Below the pieces are notes generated by a model, which saw only the letters and a list, made by a program, of their open reading frames with translations, did no database searches and had not been told where the DNA came from. Shown piece after piece: positions 27,453-36,570 of a DNA stretch of 64,000 nt. The DNA is from Segetibacter sp. 3557_3. Its GTDB lineage: Bacteria > Bacteroidota > Bacteroidia > Chitinophagales > Chitinophagaceae. The position numbers were made by a program, and so were the translations under genes. How positions within the stretch are numbered: position 1 is the stretch's first letter; each line of letters opens with the position of its first letter. The DNA is taken from contig NZ_SMSK01000008.1 in assembly GCF_004354985.1 (NCBI RefSeq), positions 186,001-250,000 on the forward strand. The letters run 5' to 3'.

Positions 27453-28540
27453 GTCAATCGAACCTGAACATTGTTATTCTTGGTTTGTCTGTTACCTCAT
27501 CATGGGGCAATGGGCATGCAACTACCTTTCGTGGTCTCATTCGCGAACTTGATAAAAACGGCCACCGGGTCACTTTTCTTGAGCGCGATGTACCCTGGTA
27601 TGCGTCTAACCGCGACATGCCAAATCCTCCTTTCTGTACAACGATCCTCTACAGCAACATCGAAGAGCTTAGTAACAAATATGGGTCACTGGTCGCCGGT
27701 GCTGACCTCGTGATTGTTGGTTCGTATGTACCCGAAGGTGTCCAGGTTGGCGAATTTGTAACCTCAACAGCGCAGGGTATCACTGCCTTTTACGATATCG
27801 ACACCCCCGTCACCCTCGCAAAAATTGAAAGGGGCGACTTCGAATACCTTCACCCCGATTTGATCGCTAAATACAACCTATACCTCTCCTTTACCGGCGG
27901 CCCAACTCTGAAACGGATCGAACAACATTATGGTTCTCCCGCTGCGCGACCGTTTTATTGCTCTTTTGACCCGGAGCTTTATTTCGCTGAGCCGCAACAA
28001 CTGAATTGCGATCTGGGCTACCTGGGAACGTATAGTGATGATCGCCAGCCTCCGTTACAAAAGCTCATGTTGGATGCAGCCAAACTTTTGCCCCAACAAC
28101 GCTTTGTGGTTGCGGGACCGCAATATCCTAATGATATCTTGTGGGGAGCAAACGTAAATCGTATAGAACACCTGCCGCCATCGGAGCACCGGGCTTTTTA
28201 CAACAGCCAACGATTTGCAATGAATATCACACGCGCCGACATGATCAAAGCGGGCTATTCGCCAAGTGTGCGCCTGTTTGAAGCAGCGGCCTGCGGCACG
28301 CCGATCATGAGTGATTACTGGGATGGAATTGAGAGCATCTTTGAAATCGGTTCCGAGATCCTGATTTCCTATACTGCAGAGGATACCGTGAACTATTTGA
28401 CTACGATCAGCGACGGGGAGCGAAAAGCCATGGGCGAGAAAGCACGCCGGAAAGTATTGGCCCACCATACCGCCGCCCATCGCGCCACCGAACTCGAGTC
28501 TTATTACCAAGAGGCGATGGCCATGAAGGTTGGGGTTTAA
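27449..28540 (+). CDS. CgeB-like glycosyltransferase 3 of 3
   Basis: This 363-residue protein begins MSQSNLNIVILGLSVTSSWG. The donor-domain motif VRLFEAAACGTPIMSDYWDG and the following FEIGSEILISY align with gene 2. TFLERDVPWYASNRDMPNP in the N-terminal half parallels gene 2's TFYEPDAYDRQKNRDMDDP. The start codon overlaps the upstream stop in ATGA. It is the last gene of the plus-strand glycan operon and is followed at once by the 69-bp tandem array. Confidence 0.75.
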   Translation: MSQSNLNIVILGLSVTSSWGNGHATTFRGLIRELDKNGHRVTFLERDVPWYASNRDMPNPPFCTTILYSNIEELSNKYGSLVAGADLVIVGSYVPEGVQVGEFVTSTAQGITAFYDIDTPVTLAKIERGDFEYLHPDLIAKYNLYLSFTGGPTLKRIEQHYGSPAARPFYCSFDPELYFAEPQQLNCDLGYLGTYSDDRQPPLQKLMLDAAKLLPQQRFVVAGPQYPNDILWGANVNRIEHLPPSEHRAFYNSQRFAMNITRADMIKAGYSPSVRLFEAAACGTPIMSDYWDGIESIFEIGSEILISYTAEDTVNYLTTISDGERKAMGEKARRKVLAHHTAAHRATELESYYQEAMAMKVGV

Positions 28541-28579
28541 TGTCCGGCAACGACAATGCTAAATCACGATTGTAGCTTT

Positions 28580-29430
28580 CGTCATTGCGACGAAGGAAGC
28601 AATCCAACGATTGGAAGACAAAACATTATGCGATACGGGATCACCCTTTGTCATTGCGATTAAGGAAGCAATCCAACGATTGGAAGACAAAACATCATGC
28701 AATACGGGATCACCCTTCGTCATCGCGACGAAGGAAGCAATCCCAAGGATTGGAAGAGAAAACATCATCTTGTGCGGATCACGATTCGTCATTGCGACGA
28801 AGGAAGCAATCCAACGATTGGAAGACAAAACATTATGTAATTCGGGATCCCCCTTCATTGCGACAAAGGAAGCAATCCCAATAAAAGGAAGAGAAAACAC
28901 TTTGCGCTGCGAAATCGCGCTTCGTCATGGCGACGAAGGAAGCAATCCCAAGGATTGGAAGATAAAACATCATCCCGTACGGATCACCATTCGTCATTGC
29001 GACGAAGGAAGCAATCCCAATGGTTAGAAGACAAACCATTTTTGCAATGCGGAACCGCCCTTCGTCATTGCGACTAAGGAAGCAATCCCAAGGATTGGAA
29101 GACAGAACGTTATGCAATGCGGAGTCATACTTCGTCATTGCGACGAAGGAAGCAATCCCAATAATTGGAAGAGAAAACACTATGCGATGCGAAATCGCGC
29201 TTCGTCATTGCGACGAAGGAAGCAATCCCAAGGATTGGAAGATAAAACATCATCCCGTACGGATCACCATTCGTCATTGCGACGAAGGAAGCAATCCAAC
29301 GATTGGAAGACAAAACATTATGCAATTCGGGATCCCCCTTCATTGCGACTAAGGAAGCAATCCCAAGGATTGGAAGAGAAAACATCATCCCGTGCGGATC
29401 ACGCATCGTGCTTTAGACGAAGGAAGTACC
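28580..29430. repeat. Tandem array of about 69-bp units, about 13 copies
   Basis: CGTCATTGCGACGAAGGAAGCAATCC-type text recurs at about 28580, 28649, 28718, 28787, 28853, 28923, 28992, 29063, 29133, 29203, 29272, 29338 and 29406, a spacing of 66-71 bases. Each unit contains a small inverted repeat (CAATCC ... GGATTG) and a variable part ending near GGATCAC. Beyond it, at about 29440-29515, inverted pieces (GATTGCTTCGTTG) occur. Most spacings are multiples of three, which is why long false frames appear on both strands. It separates the CgeB-like operon from the convergent inositol-synthase gene. Confidence 0.85.
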
Positions 29431-29575
29431 CGATGCTACAATAAGAGATTGCTTCGTTGCACTCGCATTGACGGTGCCACCAAGGGATTGCTTCGTTGCC
29501 GAAGGAAGCAACCGACCTACAATAAAGTATTTATTCCGTGCGCTCCCAACTACCACTTTAAAACCTGACCCCTAC

Positions 29576-30898
29576 CTACAGAGTTTCAACCTCCTGCTGG
29601 TAATCCGCACCATCTGGGGTAAACAGCTCTTCACCCATCATATGCCGAAGGGTATTGTGCAATACGATCAGCTGCTTGAAGATGTCGTGTTCAGGCCGCA
29701 GGCCGGGAGCGGTTTGGGGAGACTTAAAATAAAACGACAACCAGTCCTGTATCCCGGACATGCCCGCTCTTTTAGCCAAATCACTAAACAAAGCAAGGTC
29801 AAGGACGAGTGGTGCCGCAAGTATTGAGTCGCGACACAGGAAGTTGATCTTGATCTGCATGGCGTAACCCAGCCAACCGAAAATGTCGATATTATCCCAG
29901 CTTTCTTTGTTGTCGCCATGCGGCGGATAATAGTTGATCCTGACTTTGTGATAGATCTCACCATACAGCTCAGGATTGATTTCCGGCTGAAGGATGTCTT
30001 CCAATACACTCAGCTTTGAAACTTCTTTGGTTTTAAAATTATCCGGGTTGTCGAGCACGTAGCCGTCGCGATTGCCAAGGATGTTTGTAGAAAACCAACC
30101 TGTTACCCCAAGCGCCCTCGCCTGCAAGCCCGGCGCAAGAATGGTTTTCATGAGCGTTTGGCCGGTCTTAAAATCTTTGCCGCCGATGGGTGTACTGGTT
30201 TGCATCGACAATTCGATCAGGGCCGGAATATCGCAGGTCAGGTTGGGTGCACCATTCATGAACGGAACGCCAAGCTTGATCGCTGCATAAGCATAAATCA
30301 TGGAAGGGGCGATAAAAGGATCATTGTTTCTTAAGCCTTCCTCAAAGTTTGCAATGGTCTCGTGCACCGAAGATGACTCTAAATATTTTTCAGTTGAGCC
30401 ACACCAAACCATCACAAGGCGTGAGCAGTCGTTTGCTTCTTTAAACGTTTCGATGTCATCCATAACCGACTTAGCCAGGTCTGCTTTTGTTGGTGCTTCT
30501 TTGATGTTGTCGCCGTGGAGGTTCGCAACGTACCATTGGTCGAATACCGCTTTCATGGGTCTGACAACCTCGAGTTCCTGACGAACGGCATGCAACATCA
30601 TCGGCTCAAGCACCTTTGCTTTCATGGCGGCCTCAAAAACATTATCGCTGTAAACGTCCCATCCGCCAAAAACAATGTCGGTTAAACTTGCAAGGGGTAC
30701 AAAATCCTTTATGGCAGTGTTTCGCGCTTCAATTGGTTTGCCCAGGCGAATGTTGCCCATCTGGGTTAAAGCCCCAACGGGCTGCGCAAGGTTTTTCTTT
30801 ACGGCCTCCACCCCTGCGATGAGCGTGGTGGCGACAGCCCCAAGACCCGGAATAAGTATACCTAATTTGCCTTCGGCTTTTGCTACAGTATTGTTCAT
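29576..30898 (-). CDS. ino1: Inositol-3-phosphate synthase
   Basis: This 440-residue protein is of the myo-inositol-1-phosphate synthase family, which converts glucose 6-phosphate to inositol 3-phosphate with NAD. Visible motifs are the nucleotide-binding GILIPGLGAVATTLIAG at the N-terminus, VWCGSTEKY, the conserved PFMNGAPNLTCDIPAL, and TPIGGKDFKTGQTLMKT. Length and motifs fit bacterial members that feed inositol lipids or inositol glycans. It is convergent with the CgeB-like operon across the repeat array. Its position inside the glycan region suggests inositol may be an acceptor or a modified residue there, which is inference. Confidence 0.9.
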   Translation of the reverse strand: MNNTVAKAEGKLGILIPGLGAVATTLIAGVEAVKKNLAQPVGALTQMGNIRLGKPIEARNTAIKDFVPLASLTDIVFGGWDVYSDNVFEAAMKAKVLEPMMLHAVRQELEVVRPMKAVFDQWYVANLHGDNIKEAPTKADLAKSVMDDIETFKEANDCSRLVMVWCGSTEKYLESSSVHETIANFEEGLRNNDPFIAPSMIYAYAAIKLGVPFMNGAPNLTCDIPALIELSMQTSTPIGGKDFKTGQTLMKTILAPGLQARALGVTGWFSTNILGNRDGYVLDNPDNFKTKEVSKLSVLEDILQPEINPELYGEIYHKVRINYYPPHGDNKESWDNIDIFGWLGYAMQIKINFLCRDSILAAPLVLDLALFSDLAKRAGMSGIQDWLSFYFKSPQTAPGLRPEHDIFKQLIVLHNTLRHMMGEELFTPDGADYQQEVETL

Positions 30899-31189
30899 GG
30901 ATGTCGTTTGGATGAATGTTTGGATGTGGTTTTCTGAAAATCACCACTTATTCCTGTTTGCTACAAGCTAAGTACCAGCTAAAACACCATGTAATCCCAG
31001 ACAATATGGTGAAGTGATTTCACACGTATTCGAAACTGAGCAATTTTATAACCAATTGTCTTTCAATCATCTACATAGAAGAAGAAGATGCTTGGGTGGT
31101 GTTGGATGAGCGAATTGCGAATTGGCGGATGCCGGATTAGTTATTGGGTATTGAGGTATTGGGTATTAAGGTATTTGATTGGCGGATTT

Positions 31190-31660
31190 CGAATTGGCGG
31201 ATTACTTTAGGTTGGGAATAACGTTTAGTGCAGCCTCCGTTTCCTTTTTAAATTTTGCATTTTACATTTTACATTTTGAAGCCGCAGAGAAGGGGAGAAG
31301 CGGAGTTTACGCAGAGGGGTCTTTGGATTTACGAATTGTGAATTGGCGGATGGCGGATTAGTTTTAGATCGGGAATAACGTTTAGTGCAGCCTGCGTTTC
31401 CTTTTAATTTTTCCATTTTTCATTTTACATTTTGAAGCCGCAGAGAAGGGGGAGAAGCGGAGTTTACGAGAGGGGTTTTTGGATGAACGAATTTCGAATG
31501 GCGGATTACGGATTAGTTTTAGATCGGGAATAACGTTTAGTGCACCCTACTTTTCCTTTTTTAAATTTTGCATTTTTCATTTTACATTTTGAAGCCGCAG
31601 AGAAGGGGAGAAGCGGAGTTTACGCAGAGGGGTTCTTGGATGAACGAACTGCAGATTGAG
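31190..31660. repeat. Triplicated intergenic block of about 156 bp
   Basis: GGGAATAACGTTTAGTGCA occurs at about 31214, 31371 and 31526. Each copy is followed by TTTTTAAATTTTGCATTTTACATTTTG-type text, then GAAGCCGCAGAGAAGGGGAG and TTTACGCAGAGGGG. The stretch 31080-31200 before it is made of GCGAATTGGCGGAT and GGTATTGGGTATTGAGG words. The same vocabulary fills 52.9-53.9 kb. No coding sequence is supported in 30899-31740. Confidence 0.75.
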
Positions 31661-31740
31661 GAATGAGCTATTCAATTCACAAACCCACTTTCTGGTTGGA
31701 AGTTTTTACTTTTACTTTTGAATTTTGACTTTATTTCCCG

Positions 31741-32343
31741 TCAGCCAGCGATCGATCCGGTGTGATTAATCACCAGTATCCGTACAGTCTCATCGTAAAC
31801 TTCCACGATACTCACCGATGCCGGGCTGATCTCCAGCCGCTGAAACATATCGAGATGAATGCCCGCATAATAGGCCAGGGTGGCTTTTATCAGGTCTGAA
31901 TGACTAATAATTGCCACAGTTTCGCCCCTATGTTTGGCTCTTAGTTGCTCAAGACCTGCAATCATTCGCGCCTGCGCTTCGGTCATAAGCTCACCACCAG
32001 GTATCCGGGTGCAACTCCTGAACGAATTGAAGTGCTTGAAAACAGGTTCATCCCGGAGATCTTCGATCTTTCGCCCGGTCCATTCGCCAAAATCGACTTC
32101 CAGGAAATGTTCATCCACCCCCGTTTGCACCCCAACACGCCTTGAAATTGCTTGCGCGGTCTCCATTGTACGTTGTAAAGGACTGCTGTAAATGGCATCT
32201 ATTGCTAAGCCGGCTAAGCGGTTAGCAAGTTCTTCGGCCTCGGCATAACCCTTTTCGTTAAGTGAAACACCTTCCATCCTCCCGGCCAGTACTTTGCCTA
32301 CCATATCGGTTGTAGCATGTCGTATCAGTACAAATTTGGTCAT
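31741..32343 (-). CDS. Histidine phosphatase (phosphoglycerate-mutase-like)
   Basis: This 200-residue protein of the histidine phosphatase superfamily has the catalytic LIRHATTD at residues 6-13, YSSPLQRTMETAQ with the second arginine, a glutamate in the FLEVDFGEWTG segment, and ISHSDLIKA with the second histidine. It should be a soluble phosphomonoesterase or mutase. Its neighbours are inositol-3-phosphate synthase on the same strand and the pyruvyltransferase-family gene on the other. Dephosphorylation of a sugar or inositol phosphate is possible but not shown by sequence. Confidence 0.85.
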   Translation of the reverse strand: MTKFVLIRHATTDMVGKVLAGRMEGVSLNEKGYAEAEELANRLAGLAIDAIYSSPLQRTMETAQAISRRVGVQTGVDEHFLEVDFGEWTGRKIEDLRDEPVFKHFNSFRSCTRIPGGELMTEAQARMIAGLEQLRAKHRGETVAIISHSDLIKATLAYYAGIHLDMFQRLEISPASVSIVEVYDETVRILVINHTGSIAG

Positions 32344-32668
32344 CAGCTTCGTTTTATAATGTTGGTTCCTGTTTATCTTTTATATTGCCCCTTATCTGAT
32401 TCTTTACCCGGTTGATAAACCAGGAGACGACTTTGGTATGGCACCTTATTTATGTAATCACAAGCGAAAGCAGACTTTTAAGTAAGCCTACACCCAGGCT
32501 TTGCTTAGCATGCTTTGAAGCAAAGCATTGCAGCTCCGGGTAAACAGCAAACGGTTACGCAATTGAATGCAATCCTTTAGCCAACTGACCCTCCATAACA
32601 AAGGGTTGCCGTGCAAAGAAAACCCGGAAGAACAGCCTAACGAAAAAATATAACCCGATCTAAGTTTC
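32344..32668. repeat. Divergent intergenic region with an inverted repeat at 32498-32526
   Basis: GCTTTGCTT (32498-32506) and AAGCAAAGC (32518-32526) are perfect 9-base inverted arms around an 11-base loop. They lie between the divergent phosphatase and pyruvyltransferase-family genes. They could be an operator or an mRNA leader hairpin of the plus-strand operon. No clear -7 box was found. Confidence 0.35.
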
Positions 32669-33787
32669 ATGATCTACGAACCAGCTCCTTCAAATAACAA
32701 TACCGGCCTTAAAATCGGTGTGCTTACTTTTCACAGGTGTATAAATTATGGCAGCTACTGGCAGGCACGTGCTCTAACAGAAGGCCTGCAGGCAGGTGGA
32801 AACCATGCGGTGTTACTCGACCATGAGTCGCGCCGCGTGAACTTTGCCGAATGGAAATGTGCTTTCCAACCGGTTTTGCCGACAGCCGTTCCGCCATCAG
32901 ACAGGCCGCTTTACCGCGAAAAGGTGATCAAGTTTTTTAAAACTTTTCAAACAATGCCGTTATCACCCCGGTTTGAACTCGATCACCCCGACGCTATGGA
33001 AGAGTACGATGTGGTTGTTGTTGGAAGCGATGAGGTATGGAACTTATTCCATCCCTGGTATGGCAAGTGCCCCTTGTTTTATGGTGATGGCTTAAAAGCA
33101 AAACGCCTGGTGTCGTATGCTGCAAGTTTTGGCAACCAGCCGGCTGATTACGGACTTGACCCGTTATGGGCAGCTAAACTCAGGAACTTCGACCTGATAT
33201 CCGTTCGCGACGATAATTCAAAGAAAATCATACAAGATGCACTTGGCATTGATCCGCCGATGGTGCTCGATCCATGCCTGCAGTTCGACTTTGCACCCGA
33301 CCCACGTGAGCATACCCATTTGCAGGAACCCTATGTAGCCGTTTATGGCCATAACTTTACTGACGCTTTTGCACGTCAGATACGTTCATGGGCCAGTGAT
33401 AAAGGACTTCCGTTAGTAAGTATTGGCTATAGAAATGACTGGGCAGATGAACAGTGGCTCACTGCTGACCCGCATGACTTTGCACATTTTATGGCCAATG
33501 CACAGGTAGTTGCAACAAACTTTTTTCATGGTTGTGTATTTGCACTGCGTAATGCAAAACCTTTTGTTTGCGAAACAACACCTTACCGCACCAATAAACT
33601 AAAAGGATTGATGTCAAAGATCGGTGGTGAACATCACCTGCTGCCAGAAGATGCACCGGCAGCGAACTTTGCGGCCCGTTTGGGTGAGCCGCTGAACCCT
33701 GAAATATTAACCCAGATTAATCGCCTTCGCCAAGCTTCAAACGCGTACCTACAAAAGGCGGGGCTGCTTGAATGTTTACCCGCATGA
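32669..33787 (+). CDS. Polysaccharide pyruvyltransferase-family protein
   Basis: This 372-residue protein matches the PF04230 family. The N-terminal segment KIGVLTFHRCINYGSYWQA is the family's opening strand and loop. VVVGSDEVWN lies mid-protein and VATNFFHGCVFALRN near the C-terminus, the latter being the conserved xxFHGxxFA donor-site region. Members transfer pyruvyl groups or act as glycosyltransferase-like enzymes in exopolysaccharide synthesis. It overlaps the next gene by four bases (ATGA at 33784), so the two are translationally coupled, a common pairing in exopolysaccharide loci. Confidence 0.85.
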   Translation: MIYEPAPSNNNTGLKIGVLTFHRCINYGSYWQARALTEGLQAGGNHAVLLDHESRRVNFAEWKCAFQPVLPTAVPPSDRPLYREKVIKFFKTFQTMPLSPRFELDHPDAMEEYDVVVVGSDEVWNLFHPWYGKCPLFYGDGLKAKRLVSYAASFGNQPADYGLDPLWAAKLRNFDLISVRDDNSKKIIQDALGIDPPMVLDPCLQFDFAPDPREHTHLQEPYVAVYGHNFTDAFARQIRSWASDKGLPLVSIGYRNDWADEQWLTADPHDFAHFMANAQVVATNFFHGCVFALRNAKPFVCETTPYRTNKLKGLMSKIGGEHHLLPEDAPAANFAARLGEPLNPEILTQINRLRQASNAYLQKAGLLECLPA

Positions 33788-35166
33788 ATAAACTGGTAAG
33801 TCCTAAAGATATTGTTGACTCTGGTTTGTGTATAGGATGCGGCAGTTGTGTTGCCCAGGCCGCTGTACGGGGTACTTACATGGACTTTGATCCAATTGGC
33901 CAGCTAAAGCCGCATGGACCGGCGGAGTGGTATCGATCGCGTACAGAACAGTTTACGCAAACCTGCCCGTTTTCGCCGGGAGCGAAAAACGAAGACCAGC
34001 TGGCAGCGTTGAATTTCCCGGGGGCAGAACATAAGGACAATGCTGTTGGCCGCTACCAGACTGCCTATGTAGGTTATGTTGCCGAAGAAGACTTTAGAAC
34101 CCACGGTAGCTCGGGTGGAATGGTGAGCTGGGTTGCCACCGAATTGCTCCGCCAGGGTTTAATCGACGGGGTTGCTCATGTAGTTGCAACCCAAAACCCC
34201 CAGGAGGATGGGCGTTTTTTTCGCTATCGCATTTCGCGAACCGAAGCCCATATTCGCGAAGGAGCCAAGTCCCGTTACTATCCAATTGACCTTTCTGAGA
34301 TACTTGCACTAATCCGCGCTGTTCCGGGCCGGTATGCTGTGGTAGGTATTCCTTGTTTTATCAAAGCTATTCACCTGCTTCGGAGCGAGGACCCCAACAT
34401 CCGGGAACGTATACCTTTTACGCTGGGTCTTTTTTGCGGGCATATGAAAAGCGCACGATTTGTGGAAAGCTTCGCCTGGCAAATGAATGTTCCGGTAACC
34501 GAGGTAAGCCGGGTAGAGTTCCGCCAAAAGGATCCAAACCGGCCGGCAAACTGGTATAATGCCAAGCTCACCCTGCGGAATGGACAAACGGTTGACAAAG
34601 ATTGGTGGAACCTTGCCGACGGTGATTGGGGAGCCGGGTTTTTTATGAATTCAGCCTGTAACTTTTGCGACGATGTCGTTGGCGAAACGGCCGACATATC
34701 TTTTGGTGACGCCTGGGTTGAACCATATTCTTCTGATCCACGAGGAACCAACGTTGTGGTGGTTCGTTCGACGGTGATAGAAAACTTTATACAAGACGCT
34801 ATACAACAGGGGCGGCTGCAATTGGAAAATGTAGACGCAAAATTCGTTGAGCAAACACAGGCTGCCGGGTTCAGGCAGCGCCGCGAAGGCCTTGCTTACC
34901 GCTTAACCTGGTGGCGAAAAGGGATCCGGTTACCCAAACGTGTTGCACCCGACGCAAAATCTCCGACAAGACAACGGAAGTTGATCTACCGTTTACGGTT
35001 CCAGATTTCGGCCTGGGGTCACCGTGTGTTCCGGTTTGCACGTGCGGTTAACCAACCAAAGGTGTATATTCTCTGGGGCAGAATGGCAGGGGCTGTTTAT
35101 TACGGCTGGGCGTATCACAAGGGTAAATGGGGTGAAATATTCAAGCGGTTTACCGGCAGGTTTTAA
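33784..35166 (+). CDS. F420-hydrogenase/dehydrogenase beta-subunit-like iron-sulfur protein
   Basis: I start at ATG 33784 (MNKLVSPKDIVDSGLCIGCG), which overlaps the upstream stop as ATGA and gives 460 residues. The N-terminus carries LCIGCGSC plus a later TCPFSP cysteine, together the likely 4Fe-4S ligands. The FrhB-type middle contains HGSSGGMVS and GIPCFIKAI. CNFCDD and ADISFGDAW follow near residue 300. Homologues accompany pyruvyltransferase-family proteins in exopolysaccharide loci, and their electron donor and substrate are generally unknown. A basic C-terminal tail follows. Confidence 0.85.
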   Translation: MNKLVSPKDIVDSGLCIGCGSCVAQAAVRGTYMDFDPIGQLKPHGPAEWYRSRTEQFTQTCPFSPGAKNEDQLAALNFPGAEHKDNAVGRYQTAYVGYVAEEDFRTHGSSGGMVSWVATELLRQGLIDGVAHVVATQNPQEDGRFFRYRISRTEAHIREGAKSRYYPIDLSEILALIRAVPGRYAVVGIPCFIKAIHLLRSEDPNIRERIPFTLGLFCGHMKSARFVESFAWQMNVPVTEVSRVEFRQKDPNRPANWYNAKLTLRNGQTVDKDWWNLADGDWGAGFFMNSACNFCDDVVGETADISFGDAWVEPYSSDPRGTNVVVVRSTVIENFIQDAIQQGRLQLENVDAKFVEQTQAAGFRQRREGLAYRLTWWRKGIRLPKRVAPDAKSPTRQRKLIYRLRFQISAWGHRVFRFARAVNQPKVYILWGRMAGAVYYGWAYHKGKWGEIFKRFTGRF

Positions 35167-35363
35167 CGCCGGGATCCCGGATTTGCGAATTCCGGATCAG
35201 CGGATTTGCGGATTCCGTATGCAAAATTTGAAATTTTCATGCTACGTGGTAACACCGGCTTCAATGGTTCAAGCCAGCCAGGCTGCTGACGGGTTCTACC
35301 ACTAGTGTTTATTTCTTGTCGCCGGCTGTTTTAGTTGTTGAGCGTTTATTTTTTTCGTAGGTC

Positions 35364-35500
35364 ATGCGCAAGGGATTGAAGCCCCCGCCCGGCCGCGCCA
35401 GTCGGACGGGGGCTACCCCGCTGAAGCCTTGCGGTATAGCTTTGTGGCGGAGTAGTAGCGAAAAGCCCGACCCCTTGCGGAGCTTGGGGTTGCGCCCAAA
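35364..35500. repeat. Interspersed repeat R2, copy a, with GC-rich insert
   Basis: The ends GCGCAAGGGATTGAAGC and AAGCCCGACCCCTTGCG form an imperfect inverted pair. The interior has TACCCCGCTGAAG and GGCGGAGTAGTAGCG. A GC-rich insert of about 31 bases (CCCCGCCCGG...GTCGGACGGGGG) interrupts it at 35382-35412. A second copy at 47383-47516 has a similar insert at a different place. It lies between convergent genes and has no ORF of its own. Confidence 0.7.
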
Positions 35501-35600
35501 CAATCACCACCGTACCATAATCGAAGCAAGGGCATCCTTACAGCACTCCTTTGACGTTTACTTCATCCTTTTTTAGACCGAGATTAAGCATATACCTGCA

Positions 35601-36524
35601 TCAATATGCCTTCGAACTTAGATCATCAAGTTCAACCTTAACACGACTGATCACTTCATCCCAGTCGCCTGCTGTTCTTTGCCGGAATATCCGCATGGTC
35701 GGGTACCACGGGCTGTCTTCACGATCATCCATCCACCGCCAGTCGGCTTTTGTATGTAACAGGTTCCATACCGGGGTGCCTATTGCGCCTGCAAGGTGCG
35801 CCGGCATAGAGTCAACGGTAATCAAAATGTCGAGGCTACGAATGAACCGGGCATAATTAAAAAGGTCCATCGAACCTGGGTTTATGCCGAAGCCCTCGCG
35901 CCAACCTGCGTCTGCGGCACCGCCCTGAAGAATATACAGGTCCACCCCGGGGATTTCCGCAAGGGGAGAAAGTGCTTGAAACAGGATACCTCTTCGTTGA
36001 TCCCAGTCACCAGCTTTCCAGACCAGTCCGACAGAAAACCCATTTTTACCTGGTAAGTCCGTGGGGTGAACGTGCAGGTAGGGAATGGCAGCAGGTAAGC
36101 TATTGATGTTGGTTCGAAAGAGGTGCGAGAGCTCCATAATTTCAACATCCATATCATAAGCAACTTCAGGGCTGCCATTGTGTAAGGGCAATAGTTGATC
36201 GATGCCGGGGGCTGTTTGTAATAAGGGGATCAGATCAGGCTGCGCCCAAACAATCACTTCTTTTGCAACGCTTTTCAGCATGGGCATAAAGCGGATAAAC
36301 TGTATGGTATCGCCAAGCCCATGGTAACAGCGGACCAATACGCGCTTACCCTCAGGTGAGGAGCCATCCCAAACATATTGCAGGTGCCGCGGCAGGTGCC
36401 AGCATGGGGTACCTGCCCGCGACTGTAAAACTTCATCGCTAAACTTCCACGCTTCTTCGAATTGCCCGCGTCGCATATACGTCATCCAGTCGGGACGCGT
36501 TTCTACCTGTTGTTCGCTGCGCAT
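35601..36524 (-). CDS. GT9-like glycosyltransferase (ADP-heptose-transferase-like)
   Basis: This 307-residue protein has RVLVRCYHGLGDTIQFIRF, the GLGD motif at the start of a GT9-like domain, and ILITVDSMPAHLAGAIGTPVW, the conserved donor-site D-S/T-x-x-x-H-L-A-G region. The N-terminal 50 residues look helical (MTYMRRGQFEEAWKFSDEVL), like a single tetratricopeptide repeat. Such TPR/GT9 proteins are common in glycan loci. It is the last gene of a minus-strand operon: methyltransferase, permuted glycosidase, then this gene 46 bases later. Confidence 0.8.
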   Translation of the reverse strand: MRSEQQVETRPDWMTYMRRGQFEEAWKFSDEVLQSRAGTPCWHLPRHLQYVWDGSSPEGKRVLVRCYHGLGDTIQFIRFMPMLKSVAKEVIVWAQPDLIPLLQTAPGIDQLLPLHNGSPEVAYDMDVEIMELSHLFRTNINSLPAAIPYLHVHPTDLPGKNGFSVGLVWKAGDWDQRRGILFQALSPLAEIPGVDLYILQGGAADAGWREGFGINPGSMDLFNYARFIRSLDILITVDSMPAHLAGAIGTPVWNLLHTKADWRWMDDREDSPWYPTMRIFRQRTAGDWDEVISRVKVELDDLSSKAY

Positions 36525-36570
36525 GCAAATGGCTTTAATTCACTTTGGTTAGCTACAATAAGATGGGTTA

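Noticed and set aside
28580-29430. Possible CRISPR array
   Set aside because: Units are about 69 bp and similar throughout, with no alternation of exact repeat and unique spacer, and no cas gene in the window.
28559-29444. Several overlapping frames on both strands giving repeating peptides with NRWIASFVAMT or RRRKQSNDWKTKH
   Set aside because: They are by-products of a tandem repeat whose period is mostly a multiple of three; all frames are open and no conserved protein is recognisable.
33784-35166. Loss of one iron-sulfur ligand, because CxxCxxC is not followed by a fourth nearby cysteine
   Set aside because: A later TCPFSP cysteine is likely the fourth ligand, a layout I believe is normal for exopolysaccharide-linked homologues.
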